A stretch of DNA of 64,000 bases from Agrobacterium cavarae (GCF_004310285.1 NZ_SISF01000034.1:201890-265889), one strand, 5' to 3'. Shown: positions 1 to 9,123, counted from the first letter of the stretch. The notes: generated by a model from the letters alone, not told the origin. A program made the numbers and translations.

Positions 1-50
1 GGCCTGGACGTTGAAGGCGCTCTGATCGCCATCCACGATGTAAAATTAAA

Positions 51-85
51 CGCCGCGACATCATTCGATGCGCGGCGTTTTTCTT
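51..85. terminator. Bidirectional intrinsic terminator
   Basis: CGCCGCG (51-57) pairs with CGCGGCG (70-76), and CATC/GATG extend the stem inside. A TTTTTC tail follows on the + strand. It can end a + strand gene that finishes at or before the window edge, and also the leftward transporter gene that stops at 117. Bases 1-50 are too short to assign: one frame stays open across the hairpin and another stops at 23-25. Confidence 0.7.
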
Positions 86-116
86 TGCGATTACCTGTGG
101 GTTTAATCTGGTAGCC

Positions 117-554
117 TTACTCGGCTGCTGCTTCCTTCTGCCATTCCGGCAGCGGGAAGATCGCGTCATAGGCCCAATTGAAGACGAAGGCGTAGACGAC
201 GTAGAAGAGCGCGAACGAGATATCCATGATTAGTGCGTGGATCAGGCCGATGCCGAGATACCATGCAATGAACGGCATCAGAACGATCAGAAGTCCAAGC
301 TCGAACAGAACCGCGTGCGCCACACGGATCGCTGGTGTCTTGAGCGTGGTGCCGCGCAGGCGCTGCAGGGTGTGGTCGAAGCCGAGATTGTAAAGATAAT
401 TCCACGCCGTCGCGACGGTGGCGCTGACGACGCCGACAATGCCGATGTCGCTCATCGGCATGGCGAAGACGACAGTGCCGAGTGGAATGACCAAAGCGAG
501 GCCGATAATTTCAAAGCTGAGGGCGTGGCGGATACGATCGCCTATGCTGCGCAT
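117..554 (-). CDS. PACE-family (BTP domain) multidrug efflux transporter
   Basis: A 145-residue protein with four predicted membrane helices (about 13-32, 36-57, 78-100, 104-130). They form two tandem halves, each opening with an FE[IL]xG[LI] segment and closing with an aromatic WNYLYN or FNWAYD motif. This duplicated bacterial transmembrane pair is the hallmark of the PACE family, which exports biocides such as chlorhexidine by proton antiport; the family is known, the substrate here is not. A GGGAG Shine-Dalgarno lies about 6 bases before the ATG. The gene stands alone between two terminators and points away from gltA. Length is normal for the family. Confidence 0.85.
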   Translation of the reverse strand: MRSIGDRIRHALSFEIIGLALVIPLGTVVFAMPMSDIGIVGVVSATVATAWNYLYNLGFDHTLQRLRGTTLKTPAIRVAHAVLFELGLLIVLMPFIAWYLGIGLIHALIMDISFALFYVVYAFVFNWAYDAIFPLPEWQKEAAAE

Positions 555-703
555 GGGAAACTCCCGAGATAACCAAATCGGGCCGTCCCGAATGCTGTCG
601 CCGCCATGGCCGAGGTCGTCCTCGCAAGGACGATATAAGCGGAAGCGGCTTTTGCTTCAAGTCTTCGGGTATCGCGAGGATGGATTGCCGAAAAACTGCG
701 CAT

Positions 704-735
704 AAAAAAAGCGCCTCGAAAGAGACGCTTTTTTG
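704..735 (-). terminator. gltA terminator
   Basis: Read on the minus strand, AAGCGTCTC and GAGGCGCTT form a stem with one U-G pair and a short TTTC loop, followed by seven T residues. It begins about 20 bases after the gltA stop codon. Confidence 0.85.
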
Positions 736-756
736 TCTGGAGGTCCCGACTGCGGA

Positions 757-2046
757 TCAGCGCTTGGAAACCGGAACGTAGTCGCGCTTTGCAGCGCCGG
801 TGTAGAGCTGGCGCGGACGACCGATACGCTGCTGCGGATCTTCGATCATCTCGTTCCATTGGGCGATCCAGCCGACGGTGCGGGCAAGAGCGAAGAGAAC
901 GGTGAACATGGTCGTGGGGAAGCCGAGCGCCTTCAGCGTGATGCCGGAGTAGAAGTCGACATTCGGGTAGAGCTTCTTCTCGACAAAGTAAGGATCCGAA
1001 AGGGCGATCTTTTCCAGTTCGAGCGCAACCTGCATGATCGGATCGTCGGAGTTGCCGGTCGCTTCCAGCACTTCGTACATCGTCTTCTGCATGATCTTGG
1101 CGCGCGGATCGTAGTTCTTGTAGACGCGGTGACCAAAGCCCATCAGGCGGAACGGATCGTTCTTGTCCTTGGCGCGTGCGATGTATTCAGGAATACGATC
1201 GACGGTGCCGATCTCGTTCAGCATGTTCAGCGCTGCTTCGTTGGCGCCGCCATGAGCGGGGCCCCACAGGCAGGCGATGCCGGCTGCGATACATGCGAAC
1301 GGGTTTGCGCCCGAGGAACCGGCCAGACGAACGGTCGAGGTGGACGCGTTCTGCTCATGGTCAGCGTGAAGGATGAAGATGCGATCCATGGCGCGGGCCA
1401 GAACCGGGTCCACCTTGTACTCTTCGCACGGAACGGCAAAGCACATGTGCAGGAAGTTCGATGCGTAATCGAGATCGTTCTTCGGGTAAACGAAGGGCTG
1501 GCCGATATGGTACTTGTAGGCCATGGCTGCGATCGTCGGCATCTTGGCGATCATGCGCAGAGACGCGACCATGCGCTGGTGCGGATCGGTGATGTCGGTC
1601 GAGTCGTGGTAGAAGGCGGAGAGGGCGCCAACCGTACCGCACATGACAGCCATCGGGTGGGCGTCGCGGCGGTAGCCGGTGAAGAAGCGGCTCATCTGTT
1701 CATGCACCATGGTGTGACGCGTCACACGGGTGTCGAAGTCTTTCTTCTGCGCGGTCGTCGGCAGTTCGCCGTAAAGCAGCAGGTAGCAGGTCTCGAGGAA
1801 GTCGCCCTGTTCGGCAAGCTGCTCGATCGGGTAACCGCGGTGCAGCAGAACGCCTTCGTCACCATCGATATAGGTGATCTTGGATTCGCACGAAGCGGTC
1901 GAGGTGAAACCGGGGTCGTAGGTGAAGGAGCCGGTGTGTTTGTACAGGGTGCCGATATCGACGACGCGCGGGCCAATCGTACCTTCTCGTACAGGAAGAT
2001 CGACCGTCTTGTCGCCGAGGGTCACTGTAGCGCTTTTTTCCGTCAT
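757..2046 (-). CDS. gltA: Citrate synthase
   Basis: A 429-residue type II (hexameric, Gram-negative) citrate synthase that condenses acetyl-CoA and oxaloacetate at the entry to the TCA cycle. Visible family motifs are LHADHEQNAST, the GPAHGGANEAAL segment, GFGHRVYKNYDPRA with the catalytic histidine, and the C-terminal RPRQLYTG. It starts at ATG behind a strong GGAGG with a 6-base spacer. The N-terminal extension before the catalytic core is typical of the type II enzyme and is associated with NADH inhibition. A 6-bp dyad (GATGCG/CGCATC, 2070-2087) lies just upstream and could be in its leader. The gene is monocistronic with its own terminator. Confidence 0.97.
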   Translation of the reverse strand: MTEKSATVTLGDKTVDLPVREGTIGPRVVDIGTLYKHTGSFTYDPGFTSTASCESKITYIDGDEGVLLHRGYPIEQLAEQGDFLETCYLLLYGELPTTAQKKDFDTRVTRHTMVHEQMSRFFTGYRRDAHPMAVMCGTVGALSAFYHDSTDITDPHQRMVASLRMIAKMPTIAAMAYKYHIGQPFVYPKNDLDYASNFLHMCFAVPCEEYKVDPVLARAMDRIFILHADHEQNASTSTVRLAGSSGANPFACIAAGIACLWGPAHGGANEAALNMLNEIGTVDRIPEYIARAKDKNDPFRLMGFGHRVYKNYDPRAKIMQKTMYEVLEATGNSDDPIMQVALELEKIALSDPYFVEKKLYPNVDFYSGITLKALGFPTTMFTVLFALARTVGWIAQWNEMIEDPQQRIGRPRQLYTGAAKRDYVPVSKR

Positions 2047-2304
2047 ACCATACCTCCGAATATGCAGGCGATGCGGGTTGACGCATCGGCCAATTAAGCG
2101 TCACGGATTTAGCTATATGATCCGCGCGACGATGCCAAGCTATCCAAAAGGCAAATTGTGCATCGCAGAATTGGAATAAGCCGTTCTGATCGGTTTTGCC
2201 ACTTTACTGTTTCGTTTTAAGTCAATGCTTCCTTAATCTGCACACTGGATTGCAATCCGAATCGCAAGGCTGCAAATTGGTCCTAAGGGACCGAGGGGCG
2301 GCAC

Positions 2305-4785
2305 TTGAAAGACTACGGGGAACGGCAGCAGTTCCGCTTGCTGGAGACGGGCACGCCTGTGAAGGTGGAGCTCGACAGCATCAATGCGCCCGCTGCTCTT
2401 ACCAATACGGATGTCGTACTCTTTGCTCCGCCGCGTCCTGCGCCTCAAGGCTTTGCACAGCGATTGCAATCGACCTTATCGCGTTGCGTCACGGAGGAGC
2501 TTCAATACCGGCAGGACTTCCTTTTCATCCCCGTGCTGGTTGGCGCTGGCGCGGCACTGTGGTTCTCGCTCGCCTCTCCGCCATCCGACGTCGTTCTGCT
2601 TGTGAGTGGTCTTTGCATCATCCCGATCGCCATCATCACGCGGCACCGGCAGAACGCACTGTCCTTCGTGTTGGCAACGCTTGCGCTTCTGCTGCTGGGC
2701 ATGCTTCTGGCGAACTGGGAGACGCGCCGCGTTGGGACCACGGTGCTGGACAGTGCCGTGACGACGACGATCATCGGCAAGGTGGAGCGGCGGGAGGTGG
2801 ATGCCAAGGGCTATTGGCGCTACACGATCGCCCTGACTTCGACGAGTGGACCTTCTCTGACGCGGCTGCCAAACCGGATATCCGTTCTCTCGCGCAGTCG
2901 CGAACAACCGATCGCTGTCGGTGCAGGCATCACCGGCAAGGCGCGCCTTTCGCCTCCATCCGGGCCGGCATTGCCGGGCCTCAACGACTTTGCCTTTTCT
3001 GCGTATTTCGATGGGATCGGTGCGACAGGATTTTTCTACAGCGCGCCAAAGGCTCTACCGACGCAGGCCGAAACGACGGACGAAGCGGGCTGGCTGGAAG
3101 CAGCGGGTTCGGGGCTCTACGCACTGCGCTCCGCTATTGCCGAACGAATCCGCAGCGTCATCGGCGGCGACGCGGGTGCTTTTGCGGCTTCGATCATCAC
3201 GGATGAGCGGCGCGCGATCTCCAGCGAGACGATGGAAGCTTTGCGCGTGTCGGGGCTCGCCCATATCGTTGCCATTTCCGGGCTCAACATGGCACTGGCA
3301 TCCGGCATCTTCTTCGTCGGTATGCGTATGGTGTTCAGCCTGTTTCCAGGGTTTTCGCAGCGCTATCCCGTCAAGAAGATCGCTGCCTTTGCCGCGCTGT
3401 TGATGACATTCGCCTATTATCTGATTTCAGGCTTTGCCGTCTCTGCCGAGCGGGCATGGTTGATGATGTCGATCATGCTGGCAGCGGTTCTCGTCAACCG
3501 GCCGTCGATCAGTCTGCGCAATGTGGCCCTTGCCGCAATCGTCATCATCGCGGTTTCGCCACATGAAATCATGGGTCCGAGTTTTCAGATGTCCTTTGCC
3601 GCAACGCTGGCACTGGTTGCGGCCTATTCCTTCTGGAGCAGATGGCGGGGCAATCGCGAACGCCTCTTCATCGCGCGCCCGCCCTTGTGGATGGTGGCCT
3701 CGTCCAAAGCGAGTGCTGTGATCGGCGGTGTCGTCATCACCTCGTTGATTGGGGGTGTCTCGACTGCGATCTACTCCATCGAGCATTTCCACCGTATCAC
3801 CACCTACGGACTGGCCGCCAATCTTGCCGCAATGCCCGTCATGTCGATCATCGTCATGCCGTCTGCGCTGATCGCCATGCTGCTCATGCCTTTCGGTCTG
3901 GACGCGCCCTTCCTGAAGCTGATGGGTTACGGCATGGCCATGGTGATCGACATTGCCAACACCGTCTCCAGTTGGGGTGGAGATGCCACGATCGGGCGGC
4001 AGCACTCCTGGTTTCTGGGCGTCTCGACAATCGGATTTCTTCTTCTGACCTTGCTACGGACCCACCTCGCGCTCTTGGGGCTTCCCCTGATTCTGGCTGG
4101 TCTCGTTCTGGTGCCGCTTGAGCAGAACAGAGCAAAGCCGGATTTATTGATCTACGAGGATGGTGTCCTCGTCGCATTTCGCACGGATCAGTTCGTTGTG
4201 ACGACCAAGCGCCAGGCGAAGGGGTTCGTCTTTGATCAGTGGGCGAGGGCGGTGCCGCTGCCGGATACGCATGTGGCCCCTGTCATGGTGGATGACGACA
4301 AGGCGGGTGAACGAGAGGACACGGCATCGCCAACGCCGCGCCGACCGGCCGTTCTGACCGATCAGCAGAAGCAAGAGGCTCGCGACAAGATGATTCTGGC
4401 TTTCGAGCGGACGAATGGCTTCTCGTGCCAGAAAAATGTCTGGTGCGCGGGACGGCATGAGAGCGGCGTCAAAGTCGCGGTCATTTCGAACACGGCGTTG
4501 ACCGGAACAGCCTGCGATCTGGCGGACATCGTCGTGACGTCGCGTTTCGTGCCGTTTTCAAACTGTCGTTCGGGCGCGCTGTTGATCAGCGCCACAACAT
4601 TGCGAAAGACAGGCTCGCTGGAACTCTGGCTGAATGAGGCCGGAGCGCCCGTCGCGGCTGCGCGCGCGGCGATGCAAGACGTTGCCAGACCCTGGTCGAT
4701 CCACCGCGCCTATGACTGGCGCAGCAAGACCTCTGACGGCGCGATGCCGTCGCATATCGAGACGATGCTGGCGGCCCGACCGTAA
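2305..4785 (+). CDS. ComEC/Rec2-family membrane protein
   Basis: An 826-residue polytopic protein. An N-terminal DUF4131-like region (about 70-220) is followed by the Competence domain (about 280-540), with the signature GLAHIVAISGLNMALASG and many membrane helices. In known systems ComEC is the inner-membrane channel for transforming DNA; no other competence gene is present here. The last roughly 230 residues have no HxHxDH motif, so the usual metallo-beta-lactamase domain is missing or degenerate. The start is TTG behind GAGGGG. The gene converges on the GST gene with only 10 bp between stop codons. Transport of DNA in this organism is inference. Confidence 0.85.
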   Translation: MKDYGERQQFRLLETGTPVKVELDSINAPAALTNTDVVLFAPPRPAPQGFAQRLQSTLSRCVTEELQYRQDFLFIPVLVGAGAALWFSLASPPSDVVLLVSGLCIIPIAIITRHRQNALSFVLATLALLLLGMLLANWETRRVGTTVLDSAVTTTIIGKVERREVDAKGYWRYTIALTSTSGPSLTRLPNRISVLSRSREQPIAVGAGITGKARLSPPSGPALPGLNDFAFSAYFDGIGATGFFYSAPKALPTQAETTDEAGWLEAAGSGLYALRSAIAERIRSVIGGDAGAFAASIITDERRAISSETMEALRVSGLAHIVAISGLNMALASGIFFVGMRMVFSLFPGFSQRYPVKKIAAFAALLMTFAYYLISGFAVSAERAWLMMSIMLAAVLVNRPSISLRNVALAAIVIIAVSPHEIMGPSFQMSFAATLALVAAYSFWSRWRGNRERLFIARPPLWMVASSKASAVIGGVVITSLIGGVSTAIYSIEHFHRITTYGLAANLAAMPVMSIIVMPSALIAMLLMPFGLDAPFLKLMGYGMAMVIDIANTVSSWGGDATIGRQHSWFLGVSTIGFLLLTLLRTHLALLGLPLILAGLVLVPLEQNRAKPDLLIYEDGVLVAFRTDQFVVTTKRQAKGFVFDQWARAVPLPDTHVAPVMVDDDKAGEREDTASPTPRRPAVLTDQQKQEARDKMILAFERTNGFSCQKNVWCAGRHESGVKVAVISNTALTGTACDLADIVVTSRFVPFSNCRSGALLISATTLRKTGSLELWLNEAGAPVAAARAAMQDVARPWSIHRAYDWRSKTSDGAMPSHIETMLAARP

Positions 4786-4795
4786 GTCTTTTGCT

Positions 4796-5485
4796 TCAAC
4801 CCGCTTCGGAGCGGCGGTCTTCGATAATCTCGCCAGACGCCCGCGCTTCCTCTTCATGCTCCAAGTCGCGCCACGGCTCCCGGATCGCTGCCTCCTCCCA
4901 GTCCTTCATTGCCGGCGAGCTCAGGAGGCGGGTCTTGTAGGCCTCCGCCGTTGGAGAGAGTGCTGTGCCGTAGGTCTGGAAGCGAAACGCGACGGGGCAG
5001 AAGAAGGCGTCGACAGCGGTGAAATTCGTACCGGCCAGAAACGGCCCTCCGAAGCTGTCGAGGCCCTGTTGCCATAGCGCGTCGATACGCGCGATATCCT
5101 TGCGGAGCGCCTCGGTTGCTGGAACCGGCCGGATCCGCAAGCCTACGCTCATTGGGTGCAGATTGCGGAGCGATTGGAAGCCGGAATGCATCTCCGCGGA
5201 TGCCGAGCGCGACCATGCCCGCGCTTTGGCATCCTCAGCCCAGACACCATCATGCCGTTCCGCCAGATATTCGATGATCGCAAGCGAGTCCCAGATGGTG
5301 ACATCGCCATCCACAAGGCAAGGCACCTTGCCGGTGGGGGAGAAGTGATTGAAGTCGTTCTTGGGATCGGGATCGTTGAACGGGACGAGATGCTCTTTGA
5401 AGGGAATCTCCAATGTCCGCATCAGCACCCAAGGCCGGAGGGACCAGGAGGAGTAGTTCTTGTTGGCGATGTAGAGTTCGTACAT
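4796..5485 (-). CDS. Glutathione S-transferase family protein
   Basis: A 229-residue protein with a thioredoxin-fold N-terminal domain (about 1-78) that begins MYELYIANKNYSSWSLRPW; the Ser-Ser-Trp cluster sits where GSTs carry the catalytic serine or tyrosine. The GKVPCLVDGD and WDSLAIIEYLAERH segments are the glutathione-binding cis-proline and beta4-alpha3 region. An all-helical C-terminal domain follows. The start at 5485 is chosen because AAGGAGA lies 6 bases upstream; the frame is open for 14 more codons without such a site. Cytosolic, substrate unknown. Confidence 0.88.
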   Translation of the reverse strand: MYELYIANKNYSSWSLRPWVLMRTLEIPFKEHLVPFNDPDPKNDFNHFSPTGKVPCLVDGDVTIWDSLAIIEYLAERHDGVWAEDAKARAWSRSASAEMHSGFQSLRNLHPMSVGLRIRPVPATEALRKDIARIDALWQQGLDSFGGPFLAGTNFTAVDAFFCPVAFRFQTYGTALSPTAEAYKTRLLSSPAMKDWEEAAIREPWRDLEHEEEARASGEIIEDRRSEAG

Positions 5486-5742
5486 ATTGTCTCCTTCTGG
5501 TGATATGGCGGCTTGCATCGCGTGCAATCAGCAAAAGCATCCATGCGTGTAAAGTGCGGATATTATTTCTCTGTCCATGGTCCTAACGCATCACCGAGAG
5601 GACATACAGGCCGAGTCTGTCATGTCAGCTATCATATGAATTGATGCGTTCGCGGTTCTCACGTGTCCGAAAACAGAAGACAATGAACTTCATCGGTTCG
5701 TCGCGGTTTGATGGGAGGCGTCAAGCAAATGGAGCGATCAAG

Positions 5743-6141
5743 ATGAACATGAAATCTGGCGGTTGTGCCTGCGGCAGCGTGAGGCTTTCGATAGTCGGCG
5801 AGCCCTACCGTATCGGGATTTGTCACTGCATGGATTGTCGCAAACATCACGGCGAGCTTTTCCACGCATCCGCCATCTTCCCGCAGGATGCCGTTACCAT
5901 CGAAGGAGAAACACGCAGCTATAATGGCCGTTTCTTCTGTCCCAACTGCGGTTCGCCGGTCTTCGGAAAAAGTGACGACGAAGTCGAGGTCAATCTCGGT
6001 TCTTTCGATTCACCAAATCAGTTCGAGCCGACCTACGAGCTTTGGACGGTCCGCCGTGAGGCGTGGCTGCCGGATTTCCCGGCATTGCGCCAATATGAAC
6101 GAGACCGGGAATCGACAGGCAGAACGGAAAAGGGGCGATGA
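5743..6141 (+). CDS. GFA-family zinc protein (CENP-V/GFA fold)
   Basis: A 132-residue protein with the cysteine pattern of the glutathione-dependent formaldehyde-activating enzyme family: CACGSV near residue 8, CHCMDCRKHHGELFHASA, and FFCPNCGSPVFG. These cysteines bind two zinc ions in the family. The founding member was proposed to join glutathione to formaldehyde, but most family members have no proven reaction. The start at 5743 has GGAG 8 bases upstream; the frame is open for 34 codons before it. The gene lies next to a GST gene on the opposite strand, which is compatible with a thiol-related role but does not prove it. Confidence 0.85.
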   Translation: MNMKSGGCACGSVRLSIVGEPYRIGICHCMDCRKHHGELFHASAIFPQDAVTIEGETRSYNGRFFCPNCGSPVFGKSDDEVEVNLGSFDSPNQFEPTYELWTVRREAWLPDFPALRQYERDRESTGRTEKGR

Positions 6142-6493
6142 GACTGTCTACCTTGTCGGATGGTAGCCGCGACGTGGATTAGCTGCGTCTCTACGTCCCG
6201 CTCTTAGAAGCGACGGGCGAGGGCGCTTGTCTGTGGCACTGAAAGATTGCCGCCGTTCGAAGGCCATGATCGGCATGCACCCGACCATCCGCCAATCTTT
6301 CGACTTTCATCCTCGGATCGAGAATGAGGATAACAAGAAAGACAAAGACAAGACGAAGACAAGACGAAGAGAACCAGCGTCGAAACCTCGGCGCGATCAC
6401 AGGCAGCCCAACATCGCCGCATCTGCCAACGAGGTCAGCGCGTCTTGCCTCTGCAAGAGCACAGGCAGCCAGTTTGAGCCGACTATCGTCCGC
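6142..6493. other. Gene-free spacer with purine-rich repeat tract
   Basis: No convincing gene lies between the GFA gene and the lexA stop. A purine-rich run at about 6331-6372 repeats AAGAC/AAGACGA units and looks like simple-sequence DNA. No clear terminator was seen. Confidence 0.5.
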
Positions 6494-7219
6494 TCAGTGA
6501 TAGCGACGAATGAGGCCGACCAGCTTGCCCTGGATCTTGACCCGATCCGGTCCGAAGATACGGGTTTCATAGGCTGGGTTCGCGGCCTCCAGGGCGATGG
6601 AAGCACCCTTGCGGCGGAAGCGCTTCAAGGTGGCTTCTTCATCATCCACCAGTGCGACGATGATATCGCCGGGGTTGGCGGTGCTGCCGTTGCGGATGAT
6701 GACGGTGTCACCATCGAAGATGCCAGCCTCGATCATCGAGTCACCCTTGACCTCAAGCGCATAATGCTCGCCCGTGCCCAGCATATCGACGGGTACGGCA
6801 ACATCGTGGGTGTTGTTCTGGATAGCGGAGATCGGCACACCGGCGGCGATGCGTCCCATGACAGGAACGGTGACAGCGGAGGAGATCTGATCGTTTGCTG
6901 GCTTCGAAGCGGGAGCCGGCTCAGGCGGTTTGGCTTTTCCGAGGCTGCCCTCGATCACGCTTGGCGAGAAACCGCGCGGCGGCTTCTGTGCGGGTGCGGA
7001 ATAGGCTTCCGGAAGCTTGATGACTTCCAAGGCTCTTGCCCTGTTCGGCAAGCGGCGGATGAAGCCGCGTTCTTCCAAAGCGGTAATCAGCCGGTGGATG
7101 CCGGATTTCGAGGCAAGGTCGAGGGCATCTTTCATCTCATCGAAAGATGGCGGCACGCCGGACTCTTTCATTCGCTCATGAATGAAAAGAAGCAGTTCCT
7201 GCTGTTTGCGCGTGAGCAT
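6494..7219 (-). CDS. lexA: LexA SOS repressor/protease
   Basis: A 241-residue protein. An N-terminal winged helix (about 1-65, MLTRKQQELLLFIHERM and SKSGIHRLITALEERG) binds DNA. A long proline/alanine linker leads to the S24 self-cleavage domain, with the Ala126-Gly127 cleavage bond in RIAAGVPISA, the catalytic serine at 161 (KGDSMIEAGI) and lysine at 199 (EATLKRF). RecA-stimulated cleavage relieves repression of SOS genes. The start at 7219 is the conserved family start with AGGG upstream; the frame runs 36 codons further and would cross the operator. The upstream region carries LexA half-sites, so autoregulation is expected. Confidence 0.97.
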   Translation of the reverse strand: MLTRKQQELLLFIHERMKESGVPPSFDEMKDALDLASKSGIHRLITALEERGFIRRLPNRARALEVIKLPEAYSAPAQKPPRGFSPSVIEGSLGKAKPPEPAPASKPANDQISSAVTVPVMGRIAAGVPISAIQNNTHDVAVPVDMLGTGEHYALEVKGDSMIEAGIFDGDTVIIRNGSTANPGDIIVALVDDEEATLKRFRRKGASIALEAANPAYETRIFGPDRVKIQGKLVGLIRRYH

Positions 7220-7266
7220 GAAGAAAACCCTTGGAATACGTGGCGAAGATTCGCGAAACAAATACA

Positions 7267-7296
7267 GAACGAACACTATATGTTCCATATGTGTTC
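7267..7296 (-). promoter_or_regulatory. LexA operator cluster upstream of lexA
   Basis: On the + strand GTTC at 7282-7285 and GTTC at 7293-7296 are separated by exactly seven bases, which is the alphaproteobacterial LexA box (GAAC-N7-GAAC on the lexA strand). Further half-sites GAAC at 7271-7274 (seven bases before the first GTTC) and GAAC at 7267-7270 extend it to four half-sites. The cluster lies 48-77 bp upstream of the lexA start. Confidence 0.85.
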
Positions 7297-7575
7297 TGCA
7301 ATCCCTTAAAATTCCGCAAACGTTCACGTCTCATGGATTCGCGGTCCTGTTATCCGCGCAATGGTAGAAGTTTATAGCTTCTTTACGGTATTGCGCGTCT
7401 TTTTCGTCTCCAGGTTGATGATTTCATTTTTGCGGGTATCTACAAGCTGCTTCGAGGATCACACGATCCGGTCATCCTGTGGGATGAGGGCCAAGCCATT
7501 CGAAGCATTATCCACAAAATTATCAGGGCTCTATGGCGCCGCTTCCTAGCGCCTGTCTGGGGCAGGGACATTTTT

Positions 7576-8139
7576 ATGAAGCTAATTAGATTTACACTTA
7601 TCGGAATGCTGATTGCGCTGGCCGGTTGCCAGACCCTCGATCCCAATTCACCGGAAGCTTTGAAGCGCAAGGAGTACGACCGGCTGCTCCTGAACACGAC
7701 GATGGCCAATTGCAAGCTCATCGTTCAGCTCAATCAGAAGCGCGTTTCGCAGAACAAGGAGCCGACGCGCGACAATAACTGCGCACGGATCCTGAAGAAC
7801 CACGCGCTTGGCGGCGTTCATCCGGCGAGCTTCATCCCCGATCTTGCGGTGAACGGCATTCCCATTCCGATCGGCGGACTGATCAAGCTTGCCATCGTTG
7901 CCGACCGAAACCAGCGCGAGAAGAAGGCCTGGGAGGCATCGCTACCGACTTGGGTTTCCGCCGGTGGTGAGAACAGCGAGAACGTCTATCGCATGTTGCT
8001 GACTCACGGCTTCAAGCCTGAAGAACTGGAAGGGCTGAAGGGAAGTGCCGGATTTTCCGACGCCGTGCGCGCGGTCGGGCCGTTTGTGCAATTTTCCGAG
8101 GCCAATCCCGATGTCGTCCGGAAGGCGAATGCTGGCTGA
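7576..8139 (+). CDS. Predicted lipoprotein of unknown function
   Basis: A 187-residue protein with a lipoprotein signal: MKLIRFTLIGMLIALAGC, with the lipobox LAGC and Cys18 as the lipidated residue. The mature part is soluble and mixed-charge, with two further cysteines (in ANCKLIV and NNCARIL) that could form a disulfide, and a glycine-rich GIPIPIGGLIKLA segment. AGGGA lies 8 bases before the ATG. I do not recognise the family. It precedes kdsA by 135 bp on the same strand and may share its transcript. Confidence 0.75.
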   Translation: MKLIRFTLIGMLIALAGCQTLDPNSPEALKRKEYDRLLLNTTMANCKLIVQLNQKRVSQNKEPTRDNNCARILKNHALGGVHPASFIPDLAVNGIPIPIGGLIKLAIVADRNQREKKAWEASLPTWVSAGGENSENVYRMLLTHGFKPEELEGLKGSAGFSDAVRAVGPFVQFSEANPDVVRKANAG

Positions 8140-8274
8140 AGGGCAGGCGGTCGGTGTACCGGCCGCAGCTTCCCTCATCTCGTGACACATGGCGCGCTTG
8201 CTGCTAATGCCTGTGCAACATCGCAAGTTAAGCGGTTGCCGGCGATGTCCGGCGCATGTGTCGTGAGGAATGAG

Positions 8275-9123
8275 ATGACTGTGAAGAACAATTTGAAAGT
8301 GGTCGCCGGCGAAGGCAAAGGCGCTGTCGCCTTCTCCAACACGGAGCGGTTTTCGCTGATCGCCGGCCCGTGCCAGATGGAAAGCCGCGACCACGCTTTC
8401 ATGATTGCCGGCACGCTGCATGAGCTTTGCGGCAGGCTCGGCATCGGGCTTGTCTATAAGTCATCCTTCGACAAGGCCAACCGCACATCGCTCTCCGGAC
8501 AGCGTGGCATCGGTCTCGACAAGGCCATGGAGATATTTGCCGATCTTAAGAAGGAATATGGCTTTCCGGTCCTGACTGACATCCATACGGAAGAGCAGTG
8601 CGCCATTGTCGCCGAAACCGTCGATGTCCTGCAAATCCCGGCCTTCCTCAGTCGCCAGACCGATCTTCTGATCGCCGCCGCGAAGACCGGTCGCGTGATC
8701 AACGTGAAGAAGGGGCAGTTCCTGGCGCCCTGGGATATGAAGAATGTGCTGGCGAAGCTAAACGAGAGCGGCAATCCGAATGTTCTCCTCTGCGAACGAG
8801 GCGCATCGTTCGGCTACAACACGCTTGTCTCTGACATGCGCTCGCTGCCGATCATGGCCTCGCTCGATGCGCCGGTGGTCTTCGATGCGACGCATTCCGT
8901 CCAGCAGCCAGGCGGGCAGGGTGGGTCGACCGGGGGGCAGCGCGAATTCGTCGAGACATTGTCGCGTGCGGCGGTGGCCGTCGGCATTGCAGGCCTGTTT
9001 GTCGAGACCCATGAAGACCCGGACAATGCCCCTTCCGACGGTCCCAACATGGTTCATCTGAAGGATATGCCGAAGCTTCTGGAGAAGCTTCTGGCGTTTG
9101 ACGCCATCGCCAAGGCCGCCTGA
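8275..9123 (+). CDS. kdsA: 3-deoxy-D-manno-octulosonate 8-phosphate synthase
   Basis: A 282-residue enzyme that condenses phosphoenolpyruvate with arabinose 5-phosphate to Kdo-8-phosphate for the lipopolysaccharide inner core. Motifs: SLIAGPCQMESRDHA at the substrate site, YKSSFDKANRTS, KKGQFLAPWDM, and DATHSVQQPGG. The cysteine in AGPC is the metal ligand of the metal-dependent class (the E. coli enzyme has asparagine). The ATG at 8275 has GAGGA upstream; the frame is open for 31 more codons without a better site. It lies 217 bp before eno. A GC hairpin at 9153-9176 with a poor T tail could attenuate readthrough. Confidence 0.96.
   Translation: MTVKNNLKVVAGEGKGAVAFSNTERFSLIAGPCQMESRDHAFMIAGTLHELCGRLGIGLVYKSSFDKANRTSLSGQRGIGLDKAMEIFADLKKEYGFPVLTDIHTEEQCAIVAETVDVLQIPAFLSRQTDLLIAAAKTGRVINVKKGQFLAPWDMKNVLAKLNESGNPNVLLCERGASFGYNTLVSDMRSLPIMASLDAPVVFDATHSVQQPGGQGGSTGGQREFVETLSRAAVAVGIAGLFVETHEDPDNAPSDGPNMVHLKDMPKLLEKLLAFDAIAKAA

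Noticed and set aside
733..2097. Rightward 454-codon open frame opposite gltA
   Set aside because: Antisense shadow of a fully conserved citrate synthase; no ribosome site or family motif.
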